64,000 bases of DNA from Selenomonadaceae bacterium (GTDB taxonomy: Bacteria > Bacillota > Negativicutes > Selenomonadales > Selenomonadaceae): assembly GCA_017427545.1 (NCBI GenBank), contig JAFRSO010000065.1, positions 1 through 64,000 of the forward strand. Reading direction: 5' to 3'. This document shows, in pieces, positions 40,856-50,081 of the stretch; positions within the stretch are counted from its first letter, which is position 1, and each line of letters starts with the position of its first letter. The position numbers and the translations under genes are program-made. The notes under the pieces are model-generated. The model had not been told where the DNA came from and did no database searches. It was given only the letters and a program-made list of their open reading frames with translations.

Positions 40856-41779
40856 TTGGAGATTATAAAAAAAATTGCCGGCTTAACGAAAAAATATCCT
40901 CAACCGGTCGTCGCATTGGGCATGTTCGACGGCGTTCACTTGGGACACGCCAGCGTTATTCGTCACGCAATCGACACTGCTCAAAAAATCGGCGGCACTT
41001 CGATTGTCTTCACATTCTCGAATCACCCGCTGACGGTTATCGCCCCTGAAGATGCGCCGCTGATGATTGGCAGCAGAAATCTTCGACGCGAAATTTTTTC
41101 CGACATGGGCGTTGATGTGCTGATTGAAATTCCCTTCACGAAAGATTTTAGTCGCAAGTCGCCCGAAGAATTTTTGGAACTCCTCCAAGAAAAAATTTCT
41201 CCCGCTTACGTCGTCACCGGCCCGAATTATACTTTTGGACGATTCGGCCGCGGCAATGGTCGAATGCTTCTGCGCGAGGCTGAAAATTTCGGCTTCAAGG
41301 CGGAGGTCTGTCAAGCGTTCACGGTCGACAGAAAAACCGTCAGCAGTACGCGAATTCGGGCATTGATTGCGGCGGGCGATTTGACTTCGGCCAATGAACT
41401 GCTCGGCAGAAATTTCACATACGCGGGCGAAGTCGTCAACGGTGACAGGCGCGGTCGAAAAATCGGTTTTCCCACGGCCAATCTTGAAATTGCCGATTAC
41501 AGGGCGATGCTCCCAAATGGCGCGTATATTGTGCGCGTCAAAGTTCGCGGGAAATTTTTCAACGGCATTGCCAACGTCGGCGACAATCCGACTTTCAAGG
41601 TGGCGAAGCGGCGGTTGGAAGTTTTTATCGACAACTTCAGCGGCGACATTTACGGCGAAGAAATTTTTGTCAGCTTCGTCAGCAAGTTGCGTGATGAAAA
41701 AATTTTTGCGTCGGTTGAGGATTTGAAAGCTCAACTGAACGAAGACTTGAGGGTTATGCGAAATGCCACAGCTGATTAA
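40856..41779 (+). CDS. ribF: Bifunctional riboflavin kinase/FAD synthetase
   Basis: 307 aa from the TTG at 40856, after AGGAGGTGAT. N-terminal FAD synthetase domain: ALGMFDGVHLGHASVIRHA (HxGH-type), TGPNYTFGRFGRGN, VSSTRIRALIAAG. C-terminal flavokinase domain: GDRRGRKIGFPTANLE, NGAYIVRV, GIANVGDNPTF. Makes FMN and FAD. No FMN riboswitch seen upstream. Confidence 0.94.
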   Translation: MEIIKKIAGLTKKYPQPVVALGMFDGVHLGHASVIRHAIDTAQKIGGTSIVFTFSNHPLTVIAPEDAPLMIGSRNLRREIFSDMGVDVLIEIPFTKDFSRKSPEEFLELLQEKISPAYVVTGPNYTFGRFGRGNGRMLLREAENFGFKAEVCQAFTVDRKTVSSTRIRALIAAGDLTSANELLGRNFTYAGEVVNGDRRGRKIGFPTANLEIADYRAMLPNGAYIVRVKVRGKFFNGIANVGDNPTFKVAKRRLEVFIDNFSGDIYGEEIFVSFVSKLRDEKIFASVEDLKAQLNEDLRVMRNATAD

Positions 41780-43181
41780 AATTCACGGACTCGGCTCAAG
41801 CGGTGAAGGCGTCGGGAAAGCAGTTAGGAGTTATGAGTTAGGAGGTAGGAGTTATAATGACGCCGAACAACTCCTAACTCCTAACTCCTCACTCCTAATT
41901 ATTTTCGTTGAGGGTGCACTTCCCGGCGAAGAAGTTTTAGCCGAAATTGTGACGGTCAAAAAAAATTACGCAGTCGGACGGCTCGTCGAGATCGTCAAAA
42001 AATCTCCCGAACGCGTCGAACCATTTTGCCCGCTGTATAAAAATTGCGGCGGCTGTCAGCTTCAACACATGAGCTACGCCGCGCAGCTGAAGTGGAAACG
42101 TCAACAGGTCGTCGACGCAATCGAACGAATCGGAAAACTTGACGGCGTGAAAATTTTTGAGACTCTCGGCATGGATAATCCTCTGCGCTATCGCAACAAA
42201 ATGCAATTCCCCGTCGGAAAAAATTTGCAAGTCGGCTGTTATGCTCGCGGCAGTCACAAAATCATTGACACGAACTCTTGCCTGATTCAAAACGTCGGCA
42301 ACGATAAAATTCTCAACGCCGTCAAGAAAGTTGCCGCGAAATTCAATCTGCAACCTTACAACGAAGACACTCACCGCGGATTTTTGCGTCATGTAATGGG
42401 GCGTGTCGGCTGCAATGGCGAATTGATGATTGTCCTCGTCACCGCCACGAAAAATTTTCCCAACGAAAAAAATTTTGTCCGCGCATTGCTCAAAGAAATT
42501 CCCGAAGTCACGAGCATTCAGCAAAACATTCAAACCTATCACAACAATGTTATCCTCGGCCGCGACACGAAAATTTTATACGGCAAACCGACGATTCACG
42601 ACAAAATTGGCGGGCTGAAGTTCAACATTTCGGCGCGATCATTTTTTCAAGTCAACACCGCTCAAGCCGAAGTCCTCTACAAAACCGCGCTGGATTTTGC
42701 CGAACTTGAAGGCGGGGAAATTGTCATCGACGCTTACTGCGGCACGGGCACAATTTCGCTTTTCTTCGCGAAGAAGGCTCACCGCGTTTACGGCACGGAA
42801 ATTGTCCCTTCCGCCATTGCCGACGCCAAAAAAAATGCCCGCGAAAATAATATCCGCAACGTTGAATTTTTTGTCGGAGACGCCGTGAAAATTATTCCGC
42901 AGCTTGCAAACTCAATACATTTTCCCGACGTGATTGTTACTGATCCGCCGCGAGCCGGTTGCGACAGAAAAGTTTTGGAGACCTTCGCGGCAATGGAGAC
43001 CGATAAAATTATTTACGTTTCATGCAATCCCGCAACCCTTGCCCGCGACTTGAAGATTTTGGACGAGCTGGGCTATCGCACGAAAAAAATTCAGCCAGTC
43101 GACATGTTCCCGTTCACGTCGCACGTTGAAAGCGTCGCGCAAATTTTTAACGTCAATGCATTGCAACGATTGAATCGATAA
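41763..43181 (+). CDS. rlmD: 23S rRNA (uracil-5)-methyltransferase, RumA/RlmD type
   Basis: 472 aa. TRAM domain (IKIHGLGSSGEGVGKA ... IFVEGALPGEEVLAEI) interrupted by ~26 residues encoded by a heptamer element (RSYELGGRSYNDAEQLLTPN). Iron-sulfur Cys set CPLYKNCGGCQLQH plus a later Cys, SAM motifs DAYCGTGTISLFFA and DPPRAGCDRK, and the catalytic Cys in VSCNPATLARDL. Methylates U1939 or U747 of 23S rRNA; which one cannot be read. Overlaps the ribF end by 17 nt. Confidence 0.9.
   Translation: MPQLIKIHGLGSSGEGVGKAVRSYELGGRSYNDAEQLLTPNSSLLIIFVEGALPGEEVLAEIVTVKKNYAVGRLVEIVKKSPERVEPFCPLYKNCGGCQLQHMSYAAQLKWKRQQVVDAIERIGKLDGVKIFETLGMDNPLRYRNKMQFPVGKNLQVGCYARGSHKIIDTNSCLIQNVGNDKILNAVKKVAAKFNLQPYNEDTHRGFLRHVMGRVGCNGELMIVLVTATKNFPNEKNFVRALLKEIPEVTSIQQNIQTYHNNVILGRDTKILYGKPTIHDKIGGLKFNISARSFFQVNTAQAEVLYKTALDFAELEGGEIVIDAYCGTGTISLFFAKKAHRVYGTEIVPSAIADAKKNARENNIRNVEFFVGDAVKIIPQLANSIHFPDVIVTDPPRAGCDRKVLETFAAMETDKIIYVSCNPATLARDLKILDELGYRTKKIQPVDMFPFTSHVESVAQIFNVNALQRLNR
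41821..41900. repeat. In-frame inverted heptamer element inside rlmD
   Basis: GAGTTAG/GAGGTAG heptamers, a 16-nt loop, and CTAACTC/CTCACTC heptamers, able to form a long hairpin; kept in frame. Confidence 0.85.
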
Positions 43182-43217
43182 TGTGTCGGCGTGCAAATCG
43201 TCAAAGCATAAAGCATT

Positions 43218-43246
43218 TTGTAAAAGTCGGGCGGCTCTGATATAAT
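43218..43246 (+). promoter_or_regulatory. Sigma-A-type promoter of nnrD
   Basis: TTGTAA (43218-43223), a 17-bp spacer and TATAAT (43241-43246). Confidence 0.65.
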
Positions 43247-43253
43247 GCTAGTC

Positions 43254-43304
43254 TAGAAAGTAGAAAGTAGCTAGCAGCTATTAGCTAACAGCTAACAGCT
43301 AAAA
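43254..43304. repeat. Heptamer-repeat element in nnrD leader
   Basis: GAAAGTA and GCTAACA-type heptamers between the promoter and the nnrD ribosome site, so they are transcribed. Confidence 0.75.
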
Positions 43305-43326
43305 ATCGACCGAAGGGAGATTTTTT

Positions 43327-44883
43327 ATGAAAGTGGCATTGGCTAAACAAATGCACGAGATAGACAAGAGCGCGGTTGAAGAATTTGGCTTGCCGGAACT
43401 GTCGCTCATGGAAAGTGCAGGTCATCGTGTCTTTGAGGCAGTCAAAAATATTTTGGGCGGCGTCAGCAAGAAAAGCATTTGCATATTGGCGGGTAGCGGT
43501 AACAATGGCGGCGATGCATTGGCGGCGGCAAGGTATTTGTCGAACGCGGGCGCACGTGTGAAAATTTTTCTGCTCGGCAACAAAGATCACCGCACGGCGT
43601 CACTCAACGTCCAGATGAGAATTTTACGCGGCATGGGCGTCGAACTTCAACAGCTCGAAAGTGACAGAGCTTGGGAACGTCTGCAAGTCACGTTGAGATT
43701 TTCGGACGCGGTAGTTGACGGGATTTTGGGCACGGGTTTTAGCGGACAACTTCGCCCCGCAGCACTGCGCTTGATTCGTTTGGTCAACGCCGCAAAAAAA
43801 ATTACCGTCTCGATTGATATTCCGTCGGGCGTGGATGCTGATACAGGCGCGGTCGGTGAAGCGGCAATGGACGCTGATTGTACAGTTGCACTCGGTCTGC
43901 CCAAAATCGGCCATTACATTTGCCCCGGCGCGTCATATGTCGGAAAACTTTTGGTCGACAATATCGGCTTGCCCGCAGATTTGCTCAGCGACGAAATTCA
44001 TCAAACTCTTGTTGACGACGAACTTGCATTGACATTTTTACCGGCTCGCCCGAAAGATTCTCACAAAGGCACTTGCGGGAAAATTTTAATCGTGGCAGGT
44101 TCGCGCGGTATGACGGGCGCGGCATCTTTGGCGGCGATGAGTGCCATGAAAGTCGGCGCAGGTCTCGTGACGTTGGCGGTTCCCGAAAGTCTCAACCCGA
44201 TTTACGAAATGAAATTGACGGAAGTCATAACGGCTCCGCTTGACGAGGTTAAGCAAGGCATTATCGGCGGTGACAAGGCGTCCGAAAAAATTTTGGACTT
44301 GGCGGAAAAAGCTGACGCGATTTTAATCGGTTGCGGATTGGGTCGCGAACGTGAAACTCAAGCGTTGGTCAGAAAAATCGTCGCGGAAGTCGACAAACCG
44401 TTGATTCTCGACGCCGACGCAATTTATCCTTTCAACGGCAAAGCTGACGATCTCAAAGCCTGCAAGCAAATTCCAATCCTCACGCCGCACCTTGGAGAAC
44501 TGTCCGCACTTCTGGATATTCCCGTCGAAAAACTTCGTCCCGCACTCGTCTCTGAAGTTCGACGCGCCGCGCAGGAATATCGCGCAGTGATCGTTGCCAA
44601 ATGCGAAGTGACGATTGTCGGCTATCCTAACGGAGAAATTTTTATCTCGCCGCTCGGTAACAGTGCAATGGCTTCGGGCGGATGCGGTGATGTGTTGGCG
44701 GGCGCGATTGCCGGTCTCATGAAACAAACGCCCTTTGCACCGCTGACGGGTGTTTGGCTTCAAGGTACGGCAGGAAATTTTGCGGCTGATGAAAAATCGG
44801 AAGGATTAATCGCCTCGGACGTTATGGAAAAATTGCCCGCCGCAATTAAAAAACTTCGCGCTATCGGCTATCAAAACTCGTGA
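43327..44883 (+). CDS. nnrD: Bifunctional NAD(P)HX epimerase/dehydratase
   Basis: 518 aa. The N-terminal YjeF epimerase domain (residues ~1-215) has AGSGNNGGDALAAARYL; the C-terminal dehydratase domain has GSRGMTGAASLAAMSAMKVGAGLVTLAVP, LTPHLGELSALL and GNSAMASGGCGDVLAGAIAGL (quoted in parts). Repairs hydrated NADH and NADPH using ATP or ADP. Monocistronic with its own promoter and terminator. Confidence 0.94.
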   Translation: MKVALAKQMHEIDKSAVEEFGLPELSLMESAGHRVFEAVKNILGGVSKKSICILAGSGNNGGDALAAARYLSNAGARVKIFLLGNKDHRTASLNVQMRILRGMGVELQQLESDRAWERLQVTLRFSDAVVDGILGTGFSGQLRPAALRLIRLVNAAKKITVSIDIPSGVDADTGAVGEAAMDADCTVALGLPKIGHYICPGASYVGKLLVDNIGLPADLLSDEIHQTLVDDELALTFLPARPKDSHKGTCGKILIVAGSRGMTGAASLAAMSAMKVGAGLVTLAVPESLNPIYEMKLTEVITAPLDEVKQGIIGGDKASEKILDLAEKADAILIGCGLGRERETQALVRKIVAEVDKPLILDADAIYPFNGKADDLKACKQIPILTPHLGELSALLDIPVEKLRPALVSEVRRAAQEYRAVIVAKCEVTIVGYPNGEIFISPLGNSAMASGGCGDVLAGAIAGLMKQTPFAPLTGVWLQGTAGNFAADEKSEGLIASDVMEKLPAAIKKLRAIGYQNS

Positions 44884-44885
44884 AA

Positions 44886-44921
44886 AAAATAATCGCCTCT
44901 CGATTCGGGAGGCATTTTTTA
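44886..44921 (+). terminator. Rho-independent terminator
   Basis: GCCTCTCG-att-CGGGAGGC stem and T-run after nnrD. Confidence 0.85.
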
Positions 44922-44986
44922 TTGAATTCGGAACAACTTCACGCAAAACACGAATGATTTAAACCTGAAACGATAATGAATTCCCA

Positions 44987-45015
44987 TTGATTGAAGGCAC
45001 AAGCTCTGCTACAAT
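44987..45015 (+). promoter_or_regulatory. Sigma-A-type promoter of the HPr-like gene
   Basis: TTGATT (44987-44992), a 17-bp spacer and TACAAT (45010-45015). Confidence 0.7.
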
Positions 45016-45074
45016 ACAATCAACGCAAGGAAGCGTGGCAAGATTAAAGGAGCAGTTTCAAGGAGGTCATCAAA

Positions 45075-45416
45075 ATGAAACGTGCATACAAGACTAAAAG
45101 AAATAATAGATTAGCGGCGCAGGTTGAAGTTTCGACCACGGCGCATGAAAAAGAAGTTGCGTTCATCATGGTTGCAAAAGGCGTGCTTGCCTTCAGAGAG
45201 AGCGCACACATCATCAAGGTTGCCGAAGAAACCGATTGCTCAATTACAATCGCGTCCGGCAAAAAAATCGGTACGACCAAAAGTATCCTCTCGCTTGTCA
45301 ATCTCGGAATCACGACCGGTAAAAGCTTGGTGCTCAATATCAAAGGTGAGCGCAATGAAGAGGCTTTCCGCGAAGTATCGAAGATAATCGGCGGCGAGAC
45401 CGATTCCAACAGCTGA
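45075..45416 (+). CDS. HPr-like protein lacking the phosphorylatable histidine
   Basis: 113 aa with AAGGAGG before the ATG. After a basic N-terminal extension (KRAYKTKRNNRLA), residues ~28-108 follow the HPr layout: the strand at VAFIMVAKG, helix ESAHIIKVAEETD, strands and GTTKSILSLVNLGI, which matches the KSIMGVMSLG block with the Ser46 position. At the GIHARPA active-site loop the sequence is GVLAFRESA, so His15 is missing. It cannot carry phosphate in the PTS by that residue; a Crh-like regulatory role is inference. Confidence 0.75.
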   Translation: MKRAYKTKRNNRLAAQVEVSTTAHEKEVAFIMVAKGVLAFRESAHIIKVAEETDCSITIASGKKIGTTKSILSLVNLGITTGKSLVLNIKGERNEEAFREVSKIIGGETDSNS

Positions 45417-45455
45417 AAATCATCTTTAACCCACCCACCATAAAATACCCACTCA

Positions 45456-45492
45456 CGGCCTGCGACAGAAAATGTTGCAGGCCACTTTTTTT
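45456..45492 (+). terminator. Rho-independent terminator
   Basis: GGCCTGC and GCAGGCC enclose a 13-nt loop, followed by a T-run; lies between two convergent genes. Confidence 0.85.
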
Positions 45493-46951
45493 ACGGCAGA
45501 TTGAAGCGTTTGTTCAAAGTCACGTCGGGTAAAATTTTCACTTCGAGCCGCCGTGAAATTATCCCGTGAGCGTGCAAAGTCCGCGAAATATTTTTGCCCA
45601 TGTAAAGCGGGTGCGGCCAGTTGTCATTGTCGTCACCTTTCGGAACGGTAACCGTAACTTTGTCAAGTCCGGCGCGGTCGGCAGAAATAATTTGGTCGAT
45701 TATGTGGCGGCTGACTTCAACGCAAACTTTTTCGGGCACGTGATTAAATGTCGACGGGCATAGTGTTCTTTTGCCGCTGAAAATCCACGTGAACAAAGCG
45801 AACGCTAAAATTGGAACGATAAATGCCCCTCGCGGAAATTTTTTTATCCAGAAACTCAACGCCGCTAAAAATATCACGAATACGAAAAAGAAAATTCCAA
45901 ATTGAACGTCGGGACGCAGTGCGTAAGTCGGATTTGCCCGCGCCGCTACCAAAATTACATAGACCGTCCACAACGGCAGGCATATCAAAAATTTTATCAG
46001 CACTCGCAAAAGATTTTTTGAGTAGGCGTCATTTTGTCGCACAAAGATAAAAATTGTCGTCACCGCCGCGAAAATCATAAGTGGCAAGCCGCGATTGTCG
46101 AACAGCAACGATTGAATTGTTATCGCGGTCGTTTGAATTGTCAACGCAAAAAAACTTTCCTCCAACGACATTGACTTTGCGCGGCCGCCATTCGCCTCGA
46201 AAAGCAAACTTATCAGCCAGAAAATTAATATCACGCAGAAAGTTTTGTTATCCGTGAAAAATTTTCGGGGCTTAAATTTTTTGAATTGGGCGCGGCTCAT
46301 CAACTCGACGAAAATATAAATCGCCAATATGCACGAAGATAATATGCTTGAAAAAATTCCGAAGTAGATCGCGGAAAATAAAAATATTGCGGCAGGCGTC
46401 ACGTGCTCGAAGAAAAATTTTTTCGCGTCGAAACGTGCAATAAATAAAACCAATGCCGCGTTTAAAAGATTCGGCAGAATGTAATTGAATACGCAATCGG
46501 TGTCGGTCGTGTGGAAGAGATAAAAATTGTCCTGCGTGTTGTGCTTGAGGAAAATTGCGAAGTGGAGGAGCAGAAAAATTATCCCGAAAAAATTTGTAGT
46601 CAACGTGTCAAGCCCAAAAATTTTTTCGGCGAACTTCAAGAAGAGTACGACATAAACCGCAATGAAAATGCTCACAATCAGCGCGACAGAAATTGTTACG
46701 GCCGTCAGATAATCGCCGATAATCGGATTGACGACGTAAGCCGCGAAGTAGCCGCAAATCGGATAGAATGTTTCGGGCAAAACTTTTATGGGATTCCAGC
46801 CGCCCCATTTCGGCAAACCTACGCGGGCATCCGAAATGACGTTCCAATCGTCGCCGTCAAATAAAACCGGCGGGTGTACTTGCGAAAAAAAAACGAACAT
46901 CACCGCGAAAATCAGCGTGCCCGTTAAAATCTCCGCAGAAAAATTTCTCAT
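45491..46951 (-). CDS. Polytopic membrane protein, glycosyltransferase-like
   Basis: 486 aa from the ATG at 46951 (GAGGTG 6 nt upstream). About 11-12 predicted helices, an early acidic loop (PPVLFDGDDWNVISDARVGL) and a C-terminal soluble tail of ~90 residues (VCVEVSRHIIDQIISADRAG). The acidic loop after the first helix recalls lipid-linked sugar transferases, but no family is certain. It starts 14 nt after gdpP on the same strand. Confidence 0.7.
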   Translation of the reverse strand: MRNFSAEILTGTLIFAVMFVFFSQVHPPVLFDGDDWNVISDARVGLPKWGGWNPIKVLPETFYPICGYFAAYVVNPIIGDYLTAVTISVALIVSIFIAVYVVLFLKFAEKIFGLDTLTTNFFGIIFLLLHFAIFLKHNTQDNFYLFHTTDTDCVFNYILPNLLNAALVLFIARFDAKKFFFEHVTPAAIFLFSAIYFGIFSSILSSCILAIYIFVELMSRAQFKKFKPRKFFTDNKTFCVILIFWLISLLFEANGGRAKSMSLEESFFALTIQTTAITIQSLLFDNRGLPLMIFAAVTTIFIFVRQNDAYSKNLLRVLIKFLICLPLWTVYVILVAARANPTYALRPDVQFGIFFFVFVIFLAALSFWIKKFPRGAFIVPILAFALFTWIFSGKRTLCPSTFNHVPEKVCVEVSRHIIDQIISADRAGLDKVTVTVPKGDDNDNWPHPLYMGKNISRTLHAHGIISRRLEVKILPDVTLNKRFNLP

Positions 46952-46965
46952 AACAAACACCTCGG

Positions 46966-49044
46966 TCAGCGGTTATTAATCGTCGGATTGTCGCTCTCGT
47001 CAATGTATTTTCGAGCCGCTTCGATGACAGATTTTTTCAACTCCAAAATCGGGATATTTTTGACTTGCGCGCCGGCAACATTTTGATGACCGCCGCCGCC
47101 GAATTTTTCCATGATGACTTGAACATTTAAATCACCCGTCGACCGCGCACTAATCCCTACCATATCATTTTTCATCTGGAACAAGATAATCGTCATGCGG
47201 ACGCCCTCAACCCTCAACAATCCGTCGGCAGCTTGACCTGCAATGGCTTGCACGTTCGGAATAATATCTTCAATGTGCGATACGACAAGTCCGCCCTCAA
47301 AATATTCCGACTGCGCCTTGGTTTTGGCAAGTGAAACCGTCGTTTCGTAATCCGACTTGAAAAGATAATTCACGGCAACGGGATCGGCTCCACTCCTGCG
47401 AAGATATGCCGCCGCCTCAAAAGTTCTCGCGCCCGTCTGTATGGAAAAATTTTTCGTGTCAACGACGATGCCCGAATAAATTGCCGTAGCCGCAAGCTTG
47501 CCGATTTTGATTTTGTCGTCGAAGTACATCAACAGCTCCGTAACCATTTCGCACGTCGAACTTGACCCCGGCTCAAGATAACTTATCGCGGGATTTTTAA
47601 TCGTATTCTCGCTGCGCCTGTGATGATCGATGACGACGATTTTTTTAATCCGCTCAAGGAGATTCGGCGCGGCAACGAGTTTTGGGATAAAAGTATCGAC
47701 AACGACTAACAGCGGCTCAAGGGAAGTCGAAACCGTCACGTCATTTGCGCTGACGAATAAATCTCTGTAGTTGTCGTCCTTTTCGAGCAGGTCGATAATT
47801 TTTTCCACGCTGTCCAGCCAATTGCTCAAGACGATATGCACGGGCTTATTTAAATTCCGCGCCATAAGTGCAATTCCGACTGCCGCCCCGAACGCGTCAT
47901 AATCCTCGCGGGTGTGCCCCATGACGAAAATTTCGTCCGCCGCCATCATCGTATCGCGTATCGAATGGCTCATAACTCGCGCCTTGACACGAGTATTTTT
48001 TTCGACAGCCTTAGCCCTGCCGCCGAAGAATTGCATTTTGTCCTTGATGTTGACGGCAACTTGATCACCGCCGCGCGCCAATGCCAAATTCAAACCCGCC
48101 ATTGACTTTTCGCCGAGTTCGCCCATTGATTGTTCGTCCGACGGTTTTTCAGCGACTGCCGCGCCCATTGACAGTGTTACCGGCAGTTGATTTTTGTTGA
48201 CGAGTTGACGAACTTTATCCAGCACGAGAAATTTTTGATTGACGGCACTTTCCAACGCTCGCCGCTCCAATACGACTAAAAATAATTCGTTCGAGACTCT
48301 TTGCATGAAGCCCGATAAAGACGCTACCCACTCTTCCAAAATTTCACTGACCGACAACATTAACGAAGTCTTTTCAGCCTCATTCAGCCCCTGCATGACT
48401 TCATCATAATTATCAACCTGCACATAAATTATCGCCGTGCGGCTGTTCTCATATTCAAGCTTCAAATCCTCGTAAAGCGTAATTTCGTGCGCGAACAAAA
48501 CAATCATCCGCGAATAATCTTCATTCGCCTGCAAATGTCGATACTTAACCATGAAGTGACGATAAAATTCCTCGGTCTTACCGTCAACAATTCTTTTCCG
48601 CAGAGACTTGACGCGGTATTCACCTTCCGTCGGAGCAGGTTCATTTCCTCGCGGCGCAAGTGAAAGAACTTCTTCGGGGACAAGCCCTTCCCAAAATTCA
48701 TCAATGTCCATGCCCTGTTGAGGTATGACTTCCGAAAATCCCTGCATGACTGAATTACACCATTGCAGCCGCCCGTCCTCATCAACCACGATTATTCCTT
48801 CCGGCAACTTCGTCATTGCGTAATACATCATGTCGTTGAAATTTCCGATAACATTTTCAGCGTACTCCTTGAATTTCCGCTCACGATCTTTCCGACGAAT
48901 TCGGGCGAACCATATCAAAAGTACCCACGCCAAAAGTGCCATTGCTCCCAAAAATTTGTTGTACTGCGTGATTATCACGACCATAACCAGCATGACTGAC
49001 AAATTTATTACGGCGTCCGGCCACGCAGATAATATCCTCGGCAC
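46966..49044 (-). CDS. gdpP: c-di-AMP phosphodiesterase, GdpP type
   Basis: 692 aa. Two N-terminal helices, a PAS-like domain (GIIVVDEDGRLQWCNSVMQGF), a degenerate GGDEF (residues ~200-330; RGGDQVAV end) and a C-terminal DHH/DHHA1 unit: GHTREDYDAFGAAVG, VVIDHHRRSENTI, and GGGGHQNVAGAQV. Hydrolyses c-di-AMP. The start is GTG. yybS is 4 nt upstream, as in other Firmicutes; the usual rplI gene does not follow. Confidence 0.94.
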   Translation of the reverse strand: MPRILSAWPDAVINLSVMLVMVVIITQYNKFLGAMALLAWVLLIWFARIRRKDRERKFKEYAENVIGNFNDMMYYAMTKLPEGIIVVDEDGRLQWCNSVMQGFSEVIPQQGMDIDEFWEGLVPEEVLSLAPRGNEPAPTEGEYRVKSLRKRIVDGKTEEFYRHFMVKYRHLQANEDYSRMIVLFAHEITLYEDLKLEYENSRTAIIYVQVDNYDEVMQGLNEAEKTSLMLSVSEILEEWVASLSGFMQRVSNELFLVVLERRALESAVNQKFLVLDKVRQLVNKNQLPVTLSMGAAVAEKPSDEQSMGELGEKSMAGLNLALARGGDQVAVNIKDKMQFFGGRAKAVEKNTRVKARVMSHSIRDTMMAADEIFVMGHTREDYDAFGAAVGIALMARNLNKPVHIVLSNWLDSVEKIIDLLEKDDNYRDLFVSANDVTVSTSLEPLLVVVDTFIPKLVAAPNLLERIKKIVVIDHHRRSENTIKNPAISYLEPGSSSTCEMVTELLMYFDDKIKIGKLAATAIYSGIVVDTKNFSIQTGARTFEAAAYLRRSGADPVAVNYLFKSDYETTVSLAKTKAQSEYFEGGLVVSHIEDIIPNVQAIAGQAADGLLRVEGVRMTIILFQMKNDMVGISARSTGDLNVQVIMEKFGGGGHQNVAGAQVKNIPILELKKSVIEAARKYIDESDNPTINNR

Positions 49045-49048
49045 CTAA

Positions 49049-50005
49049 TCACTTCCCACTCAAAAATCTTTTCCGGTAATCAAAAATCATATCCATCAAT
49101 CCGACAATCGCGACGGTTTGGAGGAGGAACGCGTTTAAAATTAAAATCACGTACAAAAACCACCGCATGAACTTTGAAATTTTGTAGCGGTCGAGCATTG
49201 CCGATATCAGCGAAAATCCTTCGACTATTCCGAGCACTGCCGACAAAATCAGCAAGTTCAATGTAATTTCTTCAATCTGCGTCCAACCGCGCGTCACTCC
49301 CCAATAAAGTCCCAGTCCGCTGACTATTCCCATGTAAAAAAATATCGCGGGGAATTTCCATTCGGTGAAGGGCGGGAATTGCGGCATTTTAATTTGCAAC
49401 TTCGGGAAAATCCATTTCGCCGTTAAATACGTCGCGGCAGTTGTCGTCAACGCGGTAAACATGAGTATCGTCGGCACCATCAACGCCAATGTTTGTAATG
49501 CCGGTTCGACTTGATTTTTCGCGTCATTGATTCGAGCCGGATCAACGCCCATGCTCTCGTACATTTGGAACGATTCGGCAAATGATTCGCGGATTACTTC
49601 AAGTTGCGTTTCGATTATGTTTATGTCCATGATGACGGTTGCCATTGCCAGCATTAAAACTTGTGCGGCGGAAGCGACTATTAATGTTGCCAGAAAAATT
49701 TTCACCGCGGCGAAATTGTTCTTCACGCCCCAACCCAAAACCACTCCGCTTAAGCCGAAAGTCAGCGCGATTCTCATTGACAGTAGCGGGCTGATTAAAA
49801 TCGACAGCAACAAAAATGATACGACCAGCGCAGTTAAACCTTTGCCCGCACCTTGACGCGCCGTTAAAACTGCCAACGGTACCGCGCAGAAAAATTCTAC
49901 CATGAGGCCGATTATCGGGACGTAAACCGTGACGAGTCCAAGCACTACCGTTATCGCCACGAGCAAGCCGCCCTCAATCGTCGGCGTGATACTTTTATTC
50001 ATCAT
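49049..50005 (-). CDS. yybS: YybS-like membrane protein (DUF2232)
   Basis: 318 aa, about eight helices. DUF2232 layout, with the helix pair LLVAITVVLGLVTVYVPIIG and the later FMRWFLYVILILNAFLLQTVAIVGLMD (as two blocks). Function unknown; nearly always next to gdpP. ATGs at 50005 and 50002 follow GGGAGG. Confidence 0.88.
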   Translation of the reverse strand: MMNKSITPTIEGGLLVAITVVLGLVTVYVPIIGLMVEFFCAVPLAVLTARQGAGKGLTALVVSFLLLSILISPLLSMRIALTFGLSGVVLGWGVKNNFAAVKIFLATLIVASAAQVLMLAMATVIMDINIIETQLEVIRESFAESFQMYESMGVDPARINDAKNQVEPALQTLALMVPTILMFTALTTTAATYLTAKWIFPKLQIKMPQFPPFTEWKFPAIFFYMGIVSGLGLYWGVTRGWTQIEEITLNLLILSAVLGIVEGFSLISAMLDRYKISKFMRWFLYVILILNAFLLQTVAIVGLMDMIFDYRKRFLSGK

Positions 50006-50037
50006 TCGCCTCCCGAAAAATTTTAGGCATTATATCA

Positions 50038-50076
50038 ATTTAAGGGATTAGGGACAAGGGATAAGGCGTAAGAAAA
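50038..50076. repeat. Heptamer-repeat tract
   Basis: GGGATTA/GGGACAA/GGGATAA heptamers between yybS and the methyltransferase-like gene. Confidence 0.65.
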
Positions 50077-50081
50077 ACTAT

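Noticed and set aside
40883-41734. Long minus-strand frame opposite ribF
   Set aside because: Mirror of ribF; no recognisable motif and ribF is clearly coding.
43182-43326. FMN or other riboswitch in the nnrD leader
   Set aside because: The leader holds only a promoter and heptamer repeats; no conserved aptamer fold seen.
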